A stretch of 64,000 nt of DNA from Coniochaeta sp. PMI_546. Taxonomy: Eukaryota; Ascomycota; Sordariomycetes; Coniochaetales; Coniochaetaceae. A program made the translations under genes and the position numbers. The stretch lies in assembly GCA_021432605.1 (NCBI GenBank), contig MU271143.1, positions 2,861,277 to 2,925,276 on the forward strand, written 5' to 3'. This document shows, piece by piece, positions 11,474 to 22,608 of the stretch (position 1 is the stretch's first letter; every line of letters begins with the position of its first letter). Below the pieces are notes generated by a model. That model searched no databases, was not told the origin of the DNA, and worked only from the letters and a program-made list of their open reading frames with translations.

Positions 11474-13492
11474 ATGGCGCCCATGACGTATCGTGGCCTT
11501 CTCTTGAGCAGCATCCTCGCTTTCGCAGCCGGAACCACTGCTGCTGACTGGCCCCAGAATGTCGACGTCGACTCGTTTGTCGGCACTGAGAGGGGCATAG
11601 CTCTCGAAGGAGTGCTCGCCAACATCGGACCCAATGGCAGCATGGTCCCTGGTGCTGCCGCCGGTCTGGTGGTCGCCAGTCCATCCAAGGTCAACCCGGA
11701 CTGTTAGTCTACCATTGCTGCATATTGCCGTAGCGATTAGACTTTATAGACTCCTAGCATCGCTGACACCCTCACAACAGACTTTTACACTTGGACAAGA
11801 GACTCGGCCTTGACTCTCAAGATGATCGTCGACGAGTTCCTCTTTGGCAAGACCGAACTCAAGCCGTGGATCGAGGACTACATCACCGCCCAGGCCGTCC
11901 TGCAGACAGTCAAGAACCCCTCAGGCTCGCTGCTGCCGTCAGGTCTTGGCTTGGGAGAGCCAAAGTACAACGTCGACGGGACCAAGTTCAACGGCAACTG
12001 GGGTCGTCCGCAGAGAGACGGTCCGGCACTGAGATCCATTGCTATCATCACCTATAGCAACTATCTCATCGCTCAGGGAGAGTCTGAGAGGGTGAAGGAA
12101 GTCATCTGGCCCGTCATCTCCAACGACCTGTCATACACCGGGCAGTACTGGTACGTCCAACGTAGCATAGCTTTATTTTTGCTCCTTGATGCTCTGCTAA
12201 CCTCTGCACTAAGGAACTCGACCGGCTTCGATCTCTGGGAGGAAGTCTCCGGGTCCAGCTTCTTCACCACCCAGAACCAGTACCGAGCTCTGGTCGAGGG
12301 CGCCAAGCTCGCCGCCGCCCTAGGCGTCACCTGCACCGGCTGCGATCAGGCCCCGAACGTCCTCTGCTTCCTCCAAACATACTGGAACGGCCAGTACATC
12401 ACGGCCAACATCAACGTCAACAATGGTCGCACCGGCATCGACGCCAACACCATGCTCGGCGCCCTCTCGGCCTTCGACGTCAACGCCCCCTGCGACAGCC
12501 CGACCTTCCAGCCCTGCCACAGCCAGTCCCTCGCCAGCTTCAAGGTCTTCGTCGACACCTTCCGCAACCCGGACCTCTACCCCATCAACGCCGGCATCCC
12601 TTCGTCTCAAGGAGTCGCTCTCGGACGCTACGCAGAAGACATCTACTACAACGGCAACCCGTGGTACCTCATCACGCTCGGCGCCGCCGAGTTCCTCTAC
12701 GACGCCGTCGCGCAGTGGTCAGCGCAGAAATCCATCACGGTCGACACCACATCCCTCCCTTTCTTCCAGGGCCTCTACCCGAACGCCACGGCGACAATCT
12801 ACAAGCAATGCAAGAAATCCGACCCCTTCCGCAAAATTCTCACCGCCGCGACGGCCTACGCCGATTCCTTCGTGGCCGTCGCACAAAAGTACACGCCATC
12901 CAACGGCACCCTCTCGGAACAATTCCTCAAGACACCCCCCGGCACCCCCCTCTCCGCCAACGCCCTGACCTGGTCCTTCGCCTCCTTCGTGACCATGGCC
13001 GAGCGTCGCGCAGCCCAGTACCCGCCGAGCTGGGTCCCCTCCCCGCTCCCGCAGCCCCCCTCGTCCTCGTGCCAGCCGGGCTCAACTAAAGGCGTCTACG
13101 CCCCCGCCACCGCCGCCGGCGCCCCCAACGTCACCGTCGGCTGCACCAGCACCGTCCTCTTCGAGGTCAACGCCACCACCTACTACGGCGAGAACATCTA
13201 CCTGCTCGGCAACTCCTCCGACCTAGGCGCCTGGAACGTCGCCGACGCCCTGCCCCTGCTGGCGAGCAACTACACCTCGGAGCGGCCCCTCTGGTACCTC
13301 GCCGCCCCGCTGCCGGCCGGCGAGACGGTGAGCTACGTCTACGTGCGGCAGGAGAACTGCGGCCAGCCCTGGATATACGAGAGCGTGAACCGGACCCTCA
13401 CCGTGCCGGCCTGCGTCGAGGGGGATGAGAGCGTCAGGGAGAGCACGGATGATGCCTGGACTGGGGCGACGGGGAGCAGTGGTGGGTGTTAG
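11474..13492 (+). CDS. gla1: Secreted glucoamylase, GH15 with C-terminal CBM20
   Basis: Extracellular enzyme that releases glucose from the non-reducing ends of starch (glucan 1,4-alpha-glucosidase). Exons 11474-11702, 11781-12150 and 12214-13492 give 625 residues. Introns are 78 nt (GTTAGT) and 63 nt (GTACGT); the second restores the family sequence QYWNSTGFDLWEEV. A signal peptide covers about residues 1-23 (hydrophobic LLLSSILAFAAGTTA). The GH15 domain follows: YTWTRDS near 79, the likely general acid Glu209 in DLWEEV, and the likely general base Glu435 in LSEQF, matching the Aspergillus enzyme. A short Pro/Ser linker (about 472-487) leads to a CBM20 starch-binding domain (about 505-600) with GNSSDLGAW. 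Several N-X-S/T sites suggest glycosylation. The downstream neighbour is a convergent Zn2Cys6 regulator; a regulatory link is not shown. Codons are strongly GC3-biased, as expected for a highly expressed gene. Confidence 0.95.
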
Positions 13493-14255
13493 TGAATACA
13501 CATACATGGGCATTGGATCACAAAAGGTGTGTTGTCTCGGGGCAATCTGTCCTCCCTGCACTTCACTATCAGGTAGGTGTACAGGTCGGGCATATATGAC
13601 GTCCCCAATTTATAGAGTGTATAATAAGTTGCTCGCATTCAAGAACCACACGTACACATACATGTAATAGTTAACCAATCTATTCAGAAAATGCAAAGTC
13701 AAAACAGCGACCTGGGTATGAAGATGAGAAGTAACAAGCAAAGGACTAAGTACTTAGATTACTTCACGGAGCGACCAGAAATGAACGCTCACCGGGCTGC
13801 CGCTCCTAGGAAGTGCCCGGATACGAAACCCGTCTGGGCATTTCCCTCCTGTGTTGACTCCGAAGCGGTAGCAGGGAGAAATGTCTGTGAATTGAAACCG
13901 TAACCCACGACAGACCTGATACTTGGAGCCGCTCGAGGCACACTGGTCTACGGCAGCCGGCGGGATCGGTCGCCTATTACCACCAAGCCACCTGGCCTGA
14001 TGGGTGTTACACCCACCTAACATCTTGCTTTGTGGACCGGCCTCTGCGTCACATAGGCGTCACTTTCACCTCATTTCTCAGACACAACGGTTTGCATAGT
14101 ACACTCTATCACACGTAAAGCTAAACCCTTGCCCAATATAACAAAATGAGTGGTATATAGTCCCTTTCCTAACCCATTCACGTGAAGCCCTACTCCTAGT
14201 CCGGGGTAAACGCCGACCAACCAATCTGCACTTTTCCTCCGCCAGGGAACCGCCC
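13493..14255. other. Intergenic between convergent genes
   Basis: Holds the 3' flanks of the glucoamylase (plus) and the Zn2Cys6 regulator (minus). No gene, RNA or repeat recognised. Confidence 0.6.
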
Positions 14256-17096
14256 TTATGTTCCAGGACCACCGGGAGGATGACCCGTAGGAGGTACAGG
14301 CCACCCACCGCCCACACCTCCGTAACCGCCGCCGAAATTGTTGAACTGCAGCATGTAGTGACTCCAGTCCATCTGCCCAAAGTCGCCATCCGCCATCGGC
14401 CCACCCCCGCCTAAGAACGGGTTGACGCCGTCGAAGCCGCCAAACATCATGTTGTTGTCGTTCAACGACATGCCCCCTCCTCCTCCTCCGCCACCACCCA
14501 TAGCTTCTGTTCCCATCGGAGCCTCCTGCATCGGCTTACCACCTACATAGCCGGCCGAGGCCGACGTCATGCCCACAGTCGGACTGGCGCTAGACGTCGA
14601 CACCGGCCCTCCGACGGGTTGCTGTCCATACCCTGGCTGTCCTCCATTCGCACCGACACCCATAGCGCCCTGCCCACCATCCCTCAACCCAGCTCCCGCA
14701 TTCCCGCCTCTTTTGGGGTTCAGCCTCGCCATATGCTGCCTCAGCATAACCACCAGCTTGGGCGGCTGCAGCTGGTTCCCCATCGCCGCCTCGGCCGCCT
14801 CGCGCGCGTCCCAGGCCTTGACAAACATGTTTCCAAAGGTGATGTGCATCGGACTCCGCAGGTTCCGCATCAGGCCCCTCCTCTCGTGGTTCTCGAGCAT
14901 GATCTCCCACGCCCTCTCCGCCAGATCCCCCGTCTTGCGCGCCCGCAGCTCGGACATGAGGAAGATGTAGGCCGGGAACGGGAAGTGCATGTGCATGTAC
15001 CACGAGAACCCCGTGATGCTGTCGTTGGAGAGTAGGCCGTTGTCGTACTCGATTGTGCGGATGGCCTCCGCGAACAGCGCGTCGCGCTCGGACTGCTCCA
15101 GGGTGTCGGTCGAGATGCCGCGGCACATGAAGTCGATGACGCGCAGTTTGCAGAGCGCCTGGCGCGTCATCATGAGGGTGAAGAAGTGCAACGGGATCTT
15201 GGGGTCGCACTGCTTGAGGTAGATGGACTCGATGTAGTTGCAGTAACCATCGAGGTCTTGGGGTAGGTTCACGTTGGCCACGTGCGTGACGAGATCGGGC
15301 GATGACGGAGAGGGGCTGTAGTGCACACGCGGCTTGTTGCCCATGGGGGCGCTGGGGCTAGGCCGGATGCCGTTTGGTGCTGCGGCGACAGTCATCTCTA
15401 TCCGGGTCAGGGCGAAGAGCATCTCGGTCGGGCCGTGGTACGGTGCCGGGGGGTCTTTGGCATGTGTGTTCAGATCTGTGTCATTGATGTTGAGCGGGAG
15501 TCTACAGTCCCCTCCGGAAGAGGACAGGGCGGTGATGCTTGACCCGGTGATCTCGGCTATCCGCTTGTCGAACATGACAATCTGCCACCAAAGCCGCCTT
15601 CGCATCTCCGTGTCAAAGGGTGATATGCCGAACTGAGCTCCGTCCCGGTGTAGACCAAGGCGCGTCGCGATCCGCACGGCGATACCGATCAGGCAAAACA
15701 GAGTCCGCGGATCAGTGTACTGCCGGATACCGAGCTGTGACATAGTAAGCTCAGTCACTATGGTCTTTGGAATAAAGATCTAGAGGCTATACCGAAGGTT
15801 GTGCACCCAAGCTGTGATGAATGAGACTTACAAGATATAAGGTGTAGGCTTGGAGCACCATGATTTCGGTCGACCGCATGAATCCCGCGTTTACCAGAGC
15901 CTGTTGCGCTGCCATATGATATTTGGTCAGAAGGACGTTCCTGTCCTCGCCAAACATGCTCTGGACCTCTTCCTCCTTCATCGACGTCACGGCTATGAAG
16001 TAAATACTAAACATTAAAGCCTCGAGAGGTTTCGGTATCTTGGCAGGGTTAGCACCTGCCCCGATGATCTGCCCCTGGAGCGTCGGTACATGGCTGATCT
16101 TTAGTAGCGGGTTCACGTTGCTGATGTAGATCTGCCATAGCTGGAGTATCTGGATCGCCGATGGATGTGAGTTGGTCACGCTTGACTGCGTACCGCCGAC
16201 GGTGAAGGGAAAAGCATCACCGTCCCCAAACATGGCGTCGAAGGCATGGTGGATGGTCGGTCCTTCATAGTCATCGTCCGAAGAGTCAATAACATCGGTA
16301 TGCCGATACTAAGGGGTTCAAGTCAGAGACCGGGTATGTATGGCGCGTCTCGGAGCCGGGGTCTCCGGTGAGGAGGGCAATGATATGCACGGCGTTCCGA
16401 GTCACAGATTCTTTTGAACGAGGAGATACGCTGTGTAATGGTCACACGAGAAAAGCACAGGGATGAAGGGAATATGAAGGAGTGAGGCATCAGGGATATA
16501 TAGAACGAGGAGAAGAGGCGAAGAAGAGGACGTATACGAACCCCATTGAAGTAAGGGAAATACTTGAGACTTCTGCGAAGGGTTAGAGGCGTGAGCAAAA
16601 ACACATAATCAGTCTCATGTGAGACCAAGAAGACGGAGACGACTGACTTTTCATCGCCATCGCCCTGGTTATAGTCTGTCGGGGCGCTAGACTCGGGTGA
16701 GGTCTTCAGGCCGCTGAGGTCTTGGCCCAGGTCGGCGATGTCGTCCGCATTGTCCGAGGCCTTGAAGTCATCGGCGATAGGCTCGAAGTTGACCCCGTGC
16801 TGGGCTAGCAGAGACTCATATTTCTTCAGCCGCTCAATCAGGTCCCGCTCATGCGGCTTCTTCCTCCTCCTCCGCGGGGGCTGCGGAGGCACGACCCTGC
16901 ATTCGACCTGGGCCTTGACGCAGTTGGCACAAGGCTTTTGCTTGTCACAGCGGACCTTGCGTTGCTGGCACAGGACGCAAGAGTGGCCTCTGGTCAGCTT
17001 CATCACCAAATGATCGGGTATCAGACCTTGAGGGACCGCTGGAAGCCTGTCAGTTGACGGAGGCCCAGCAGCAGCTGGATCGGACCCAGGGTCCAT
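14256..17096 (-). CDS. Zn2Cys6 transcription factor with fungal_trans domain
   Basis: Nuclear DNA-binding regulator. Four exons on the minus strand, 17096-16648, 16572-16542, 16308-15832 and 15734-14256, give 811 residues in consistent phase. The zinc cluster is at residues 40-66 (CVLCQQRKVRC...CANCVKAQVEC), followed by a basic linker (PPRRRRKKPHERD) and a short coiled coil (LIERLKKYESLLAQHG), the usual dimerisation element. After an acidic stretch (VIDSSDDD) comes the fungal_trans domain: PSAIQILQLWQIYISNVNPL, LGLHRDGAQFG and MRRRLWWQIVMFDKRIAE. The C-terminus is rich in Gly, Met and Pro (runs of GGGG) and probably disordered. Exon 2 is only 31 nt and its borders are the least certain; the 75-nt intron before it has no in-frame stop. 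The target pathway is unknown; proximity to the glucoamylase gene is suggestive only. Confidence 0.88.
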
Positions 17097-18823
17097 CTCG
17101 TACGCGCGTAGCAGCAGATGCCGCCAGCTTATGTATACAGATAGTAAGGTACCCGGAGTGTGCTGCTGGTCCGGACTTCCTACGGAGATCCCACGTAGTG
17201 CGGATATCTGGAGCGGTGGCTCGGGTCCGAAGCCAGCCAGACAAGTGTTTAGTACCTAGTATTCTGGAAGTCGTTTTAGAGTTCTGCAAAACGCCTAACA
17301 AGCAGCCAGCAAATGTCCGATAGGGTAATTGAAATTGGTATTGCTTTCTTGTCGTTTCCTGGCGTCGATCAATGTGGTAAAGCCTCATGCGCAGAGCCGC
17401 ACATTGGTCTCGCTCTCCAGGTGGTGGCTGCTATGGCTGCTATGGCTGCTTCCTCGTGCTGCTAGAGCGGGTAGCCGGCTAGATAGATTGGGTTATGTGG
17501 TACCGTCAATGGTTTATTCTGCATAAGGCAAAGTATGTTCCGGGTTGACAACTTTGACACTGTCAACCGCGCTTGAGTACAACGGCCGAGCTGCTACTGT
17601 GCCAATGGTGGTTGTAACAGCGATGGCGCTGAAACAGAATCCAAAGTCGAGATTGAGCAGAAATGCACGAGGCGAACAATGATGACGATGACGATGTCAG
17701 ATCAAATGAGAAAGGCAAAGAAGCGGTGGGAGGCAGCGTAAGGCAAGCAAGGACAGAGGGACAAAGGAACGAGCTGCCGGCACATAACGCGCACCTAAAA
17801 GGTCTCTCTCTTCCTCTGTACCTTAGGCTACCTTGCCTTACTCTACTTGTCGCAAGAGGTGTCTGTTGGTTCGACAGAAGCAGTTTAAGGCACGAAGAGC
17901 AAACTACGACACTCCAGTCAGAAAGTACCCAACAGGTGTATAATGCAGCGCAATGGTACCTTGCACATCACTGTCAAAAGCCGACTGACAGCACGCATTT
18001 AGACGTGGAGACAGGGTCATCCCTGATGAGCAAAAGCAGTTGTCAGCCAAGCTTTCGCAAAGCGGGGGCATGATAGCCAGCGGCTGCCAGCCAGAGTCCC
18101 CCAGAGACTTAGCTCTGACTTGCTTCTCGGTCCCGAAGGCTGGCACTTCGCGACCGAGACCTCAAATTGGGGGCTTTTACGCTAGGCCCAAAGAGGTAGA
18201 TGACTAAGCCCGGCGTCCAGCCCGGCTCCATGGCCTGTCTGCTGCTCTCCGGCAGAAGCTGCGGGTATCTGAAAGACATGAGCCGGCTCCGATGGGGAAC
18301 TTCCTGATGGCATTTCTCGACTCTGTCGCTCACCACTTGTCCGCAAAACCCATCGCAATTACTGAGAGCTTGGCCATTGGAGCCCGATATATGCGAGATC
18401 CATCTCCAAATCCGAGATTCTCTGCTGGATCCAATCTCTGGTCTCCTCATTCGGCATAACTCAGGTCTAAAAGTGCTAAATTGAAACGGTAGGCATGGAT
18501 GGGTTCGAGATTGGACCACCCATGGCGATGGCGACGGTGACGAGGTCGTTCGATGGCATCCACCAAGGGCGTGAGGTAGGATGCTGGATGCTAGCTTAGC
18601 GGCTGCGCCCATATATATTATAATCTTCTCCTTCGTCAAGTCCGAACTCCAAGGCAATAGAACCACATCTCTCGGCATACTCCTCATCGTGTCCTCAGAC
18701 AGTCTGAATCCAGGCAAGGTTCCTGATCCAAACTTATTCTCATCTTAACATCGTTGAAGTGTGCTTGTTCCAGTCTGAAGTTGCTTTGCGTCCAGTCATC
18801 CTGACTTGGTTCGGACGCGCACC
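17097..18823. other. Divergent promoter region, 1.7 kb
   Basis: Separates the Zn2Cys6 regulator (minus) from the MFS exporter (plus), so it holds both promoters. No convincing gene. A threefold GGCTGCTAT repeat is at about 17423-17450. A minus-strand frame of about 200 codons near 18109-18717 shows no family features and looks spurious. Confidence 0.55.
18611..18624 (+). promoter_or_regulatory. AT-rich TATA-like stretch upstream of MFS gene
   Basis: ATATATATTATAAT lies about 200 nt before the exporter's ATG. It is the most AT-rich spot in this promoter and could be its TATA element. Confidence 0.3.
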
Positions 18824-20743
18824 ATGTCACGGTCGACAACCTCTCTGGCCAGTGGTCGGACTGATCGACCTGAGAGCAAAGAGAAGCCTATCGAGTTGGC
18901 AGATACTTCAGATATCGAGAAACAAGCGCTCTCGCCCACAAAGGAGGGCCACGACACAGGTGCTGGCGGTCCTCCAGGAGGCGGTCCCCCCGGCTTCAGC
19001 GAAAATGATCTCTACAAGCCCAAGACCCTCAAGTTCTGGTCCATACTCATGTCCAGCTTCCTCGCCCTCTTCCTCGTTGCCTTGGACAGGACCATCATCG
19101 CGACAGCCATTCCCCGTATCACGGATGAGTTCGAGAGCTTGGGGGATATCGGCTGGTATGGCTCGGCGTATATGCTCACGACCTCATGCTCGCAGCTCAT
19201 CTTCGGCCGCATATACAAGCATTACAACATGAAATGGACATTCCTCATCAGCATCGTCGTCTTTGAGGTCGGCTCTGCAATCTGCGGCGCAGCACCGAAT
19301 TCGAAAACCTTGATTGCCGGGCGCGCCATTGCTGGTGCAGCATCGGCCGGTATCTTCTCGGGATGCATGATGATTATGATTCCGATGATACCCCTTCACA
19401 AGCGTCCCATGTTCCAAGGATTGTTCGGCATGGTCTTTGGCCTGGCATCGGTTCTGGGACCTCTCATCGGTGGAGGGTTCACCTCATCAGTTACTTGGAG
19501 GTAAGCACAAGCATCTACACGTTCACACCTGGTACGTCAAGTCACTAACATATCCCAGATGGTGCTTCTACATCAACCTACCCATCGGTGCGGTGACCAT
19601 AGTCGTCATGATCTTGCTCTGGAATCCGCCACCCCAGAAGCACGAATCCGCCACCCCCCTGACGCACATCAATCGCTTGGACCCCATTGGCATGTTCTTC
19701 TTCCTCCCGGGCATTGTGTCCCTCCTCCTCGCGCTCCAATGGGGCGGCTCCACCTACTCCTGGAACGACGGCCGCATCATCGCCCTGTTCGTCGTCTTCG
19801 CGGTCCTCATTCTCGCCTACGCCGCCGTGCAGATCCTCAAGCCTGACACGGCAACCATACCTCCGAAGATCATCACTCAGCGCAGCGTCTTCTTCGGTGC
19901 CGTCTTCACCTTCTTCATCGCCGGCGCCATGCTGGTGTCAGTCTCCTACCTCCCAATCTGGTGTAAGTTTCATCGATACCCTTCAAAAGTCAAGCTTCCA
20001 CTAACATTGTGCATCCAGTCCAGACAGTCAAACTAGTCGACCCCCTCAATTCTGGCATCTACACCATCCCCATCGTCCTCTCCCTCGTCGCCTCTGCCAT
20101 GATATCCGGCTTCTTCACCGCCAAGATCGGCTACTACGTGCCGGCCATGTACGTGTCCCCAGCCATAATGGCGATAGGCGAGGGTCTCATGTCGACCTTC
20201 AACCCGTCCACCTCGTCCTCGAAATGGATAGCATACCAGTTCCTCACCGGTTTCGGGCTGGGCTTCGGCATGCAGACGGCCGGGTTGGCCATGCAGACTG
20301 TCCTTCCCAGGGAAGACGTGTCTATCGGGCTGGCGATCAACTTCTTCGCGCAGCAACTCGGCGGAGCGGTGTTTGTGAGTGTGGGCCAGACGATACTGAG
20401 TAACCTGCTGGTGTCGAGGCTGCAAGGGGTACCTGGCTTGGACCCGAGCGAGATTGTGGGCTCCGGAGCAACGGATCTGGTTAAGGTGGTGCCGCCTGAG
20501 TATATGGATCTCGTGATTCAGGCGTATAACTATGCTTGCACGAGGATCTTTCTCTGTGGGCTTGGTTTGACGTTTGCGGCGCTGCTCAGTGCGCTGGGTA
20601 TGGAGTGGAAGAGTATCAAGAAGGGGAGGCAAGGGCCTGGGGGTCCTGGAGGACCGGCAGCGGCAGGGCCGAAGGAGCCGGCTACCGTTGGAGAAGAAAA
20701 GAAGGCCGAAACCCCGGCCATGCCAAATAAGGAGGTCCAGTGA
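18824..20743 (+). CDS. MFS drug/toxin exporter, DHA2-like (14-helix type)
   Basis: Plasma-membrane H+-coupled efflux pump, probably for drugs or metabolites. Exons 18824-19500, 19559-19962 and 20019-20743 (introns 58 and 56 nt) give 601 residues. An 80-residue Gly/Pro-rich cytosolic N-terminus precedes the first helix ([20 protein letters not shown]). Family motifs seen: the [13 protein letters not shown] motif of helix 1, [11 protein letters not shown] in helix 2, [15 protein letters not shown], and motif C spanning exons 1-2 ([20 protein letters not shown]). Helices continue through the second half ([19 protein letters not shown]), ending in a Gly/Pro-rich C-tail. Start ATG at 18824 has strong context (CACCATGTC). 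It converges with the JmjC gene, only 251 nt apart. Substrate cannot be deduced; relatives include fungal toxin pumps, but no biosynthetic genes are adjacent. Confidence 0.93.
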
Positions 20744-20994
20744 GTGCGGAATGTAGGAAACTTGGAAAGTTCTCTTGTAGATAGTCATAGATTGGCATGG
20801 CACATGGCGTTGGAAGGATACTCTCCACAATGAGGCTTTGATTAGTTAGTTCAGTAGACTAGGATTATTCAAATCAAGTAGTAGTGAATGCTATCGCTTC
20901 CCCTGGTGACATATAACCCGGTCGATTGTAGGCTTAGCAGTCCCCTTCCGTGTGAATATCAGGTTCTTCGCATGCACAGCTGGTGACCTCGGCC

Positions 20995-22608
20995 CTAGTT
21001 CCACCAAAAGCTCACACTGAAACTTACACTCAAGCTCCTCACGTAATGCCACCACCCAACGGGTATGTACAGCGTGTCTCCCGGCTCCAGTATACAATCA
21101 ACGTAGGGTATATCCTTGAATGCCACTGCGCTGCTATCCAGACCCCCATCTCCATTTACTTGCCCGGTCTCGTCGTCTGAGTCCGAGCCGACAGGCCGCC
21201 CATCCCACCCCTCCTCAACACCCACGTCCCACTCACTCGTGTTACTCATGTCAATCCCGCCCTCTCTTCCTCGCGGCCTCATCCTCTTGCCTTCCCAAGG
21301 CCCGTAGAGCCGCACGTACTTGCGTCCGACAACTTGCACGAGGAGGTTGTGGTACGGGTCCGTGTGCAGAGGCGTGATGGTCCCTGCCGGCCCGAACCAG
21401 GCGTTCAGCTTTGGCTCGTCGACTTCTTCGGCCGCTGGCCCTCTGTGAAATGGGTTTGGTGGGGGAGAGGTGTAGCATAGGTCTGGGATGGTTATGTTTG
21501 CGCGGAGGGCAGGTAATTGGGTTAGGAGAGGGTGCTGAGCCAGGTAGGCCACGTCTCTCTTGGAAGTCGGTGGTGTCTTTGGAGGCGTCGATGTCGAGGG
21601 AGATAAAGACGGGCTTGGCGACATCGGCGGTGATGACGGAGGGAAGTATGAAGAGATAAATTCCCGGAAGGTAATTAGCTCCTGACCCCAGCCTTCGTCA
21701 ACATAGCTCCGACCTATCTCGACAGGCACGAGGCGTCGGCCACCGAAGGTGCGATAGAGGAGGTACGAGGGCTTGCACCACGGACGAGTGGTTCGCGCGG
21801 GCCAGTCGTCGGCCAAGCCTGAGATGATGAGCGGTTGTGCGCCTGTGGTGCGGTGCATCGGACTATCCAAGTAGCTTTGGAAGGACTCGTGAGTGAGACA
21901 GGCAGCCCGCTTGATGGGCTGTGAAACCGGTATATGCACAGGTTCAGAAGTTGAGAAGGAAGGTAGGTCGTCCCAAGCGGACGGCAAGCTATGCTCTTTT
22001 CTGAGTTTGAGAAACCGCCAAGCCTCATCCTCGTCCTCTCGTGTAGGAAGCTCAGCACAGCATTGCTGGAGGAGATACAATGCTTCGTCGATCCAGGCCC
22101 GACCTCTCTTCGCACCTGCTGCTCCGGCCATGATGATAGCGAGATCCAACGTCTTGACCATGTCTGTGAGCTCTTTGTCTGGATCGGCTTCCTTGTGATA
22201 TCCTCCATCTGCGAGACATCTCGCCAGAGACGAGAACAAGAACTGTTCGGAGAACTTCAGAATGCTGGCGTCGGTGTAAAGCTGCCGCAACCAGAGCGGG
22301 AGTTCACTAAATGCATAGTGGTAAAACTTTGAGTATGATATCGATAAAATGTCTTCCAGCCTCTTCCTCAGCAGCGTCCTTTGGCTGAGGCTTGAGTCAG
22401 AGTCGCGGAGATTGTCTGGCCTTGTGGTCGAGCACAGGATTATCATAACCGAAGCTTGTCTCTGGAGCAGTTGAACCAGAGGTGCGTCATAACCTGGGAG
22501 AGATCCCAGTTCTCCTGGATGCTCGCCGTGATCGCAACCGGTGTATATGTCCTGTATAGCTTGGTGACAGTGGGTTCTCAACTGCTGTCCAAAGGGTGCC
22601 GTCGACAT
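20995..22608 (-). CDS. JmjC (cupin-8) domain protein, KDM8/JMJD5-like
   Basis: Predicted Fe(II)/2-oxoglutarate-dependent hydroxylase of the JMJD5/cupin-8 group. One intron-free frame of 537 residues. The first 230 residues are helical with no named domain. The JmjC fold runs from about 255 (QPLIISGLADDWPA) to the end, with metal ligands His415 and Asp417 (HTDPYHNLLVQ) and His521 (GWWHYVRSLS). The typical lines KYVRLYGP and PGDTLYIPVGWW are present, and the protein ends right after SFSVSFWWN, as relatives do. Two low-complexity insertions interrupt the fold: a Ser/Pro-rich one at about 322-350 and an acidic/Gly one at about 448-495. JMJD5 relatives act as arginyl hydroxylases or proposed proteases; whether this one acts on histones is unknown. 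Start at 22608 is the only sensible ATG. Confidence 0.9.
   Translation of the reverse strand: MSTAPFGQQLRTHCHQAIQDIYTGCDHGEHPGELGSLPGYDAPLVQLLQRQASVMIILCSTTRPDNLRDSDSSLSQRTLLRKRLEDILSISYSKFYHYAFSELPLWLRQLYTDASILKFSEQFLFSSLARCLADGGYHKEADPDKELTDMVKTLDLAIIMAGAAGAKRGRAWIDEALYLLQQCCAELPTREDEDEAWRFLKLRKEHSLPSAWDDLPSFSTSEPVHIPVSQPIKRAACLTHESFQSYLDSPMHRTTGAQPLIISGLADDWPARTTRPWCKPSYLLYRTFGGRRLVPVEIGRSYVDEGWGQELITFREFISSYFPPSSPPMSPSPSLSPSTSTPPKTPPTSKRDVAYLAQHPLLTQLPALRANITIPDLCYTSPPPNPFHRGPAAEEVDEPKLNAWFGPAGTITPLHTDPYHNLLVQVVGRKYVRLYGPWEGKRMRPRGREGGIDMSNTSEWDVGVEEGWDGRPVGSDSDDETGQVNGDGGLDSSAVAFKDIPYVDCILEPGDTLYIPVGWWHYVRSLSVSFSVSFWWN

Noticed and set aside
11300-11474. Possible AmyR-type CGG-N8-CGG sites in the glucoamylase promoter
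   Set aside because: Only closely spaced CCGG words are present; none has the required spacing.
18109-18717. Minus-strand frame of about 200 codons upstream of the MFS gene
   Set aside because: No family features and random-looking composition, in a region expected to be a divergent promoter.
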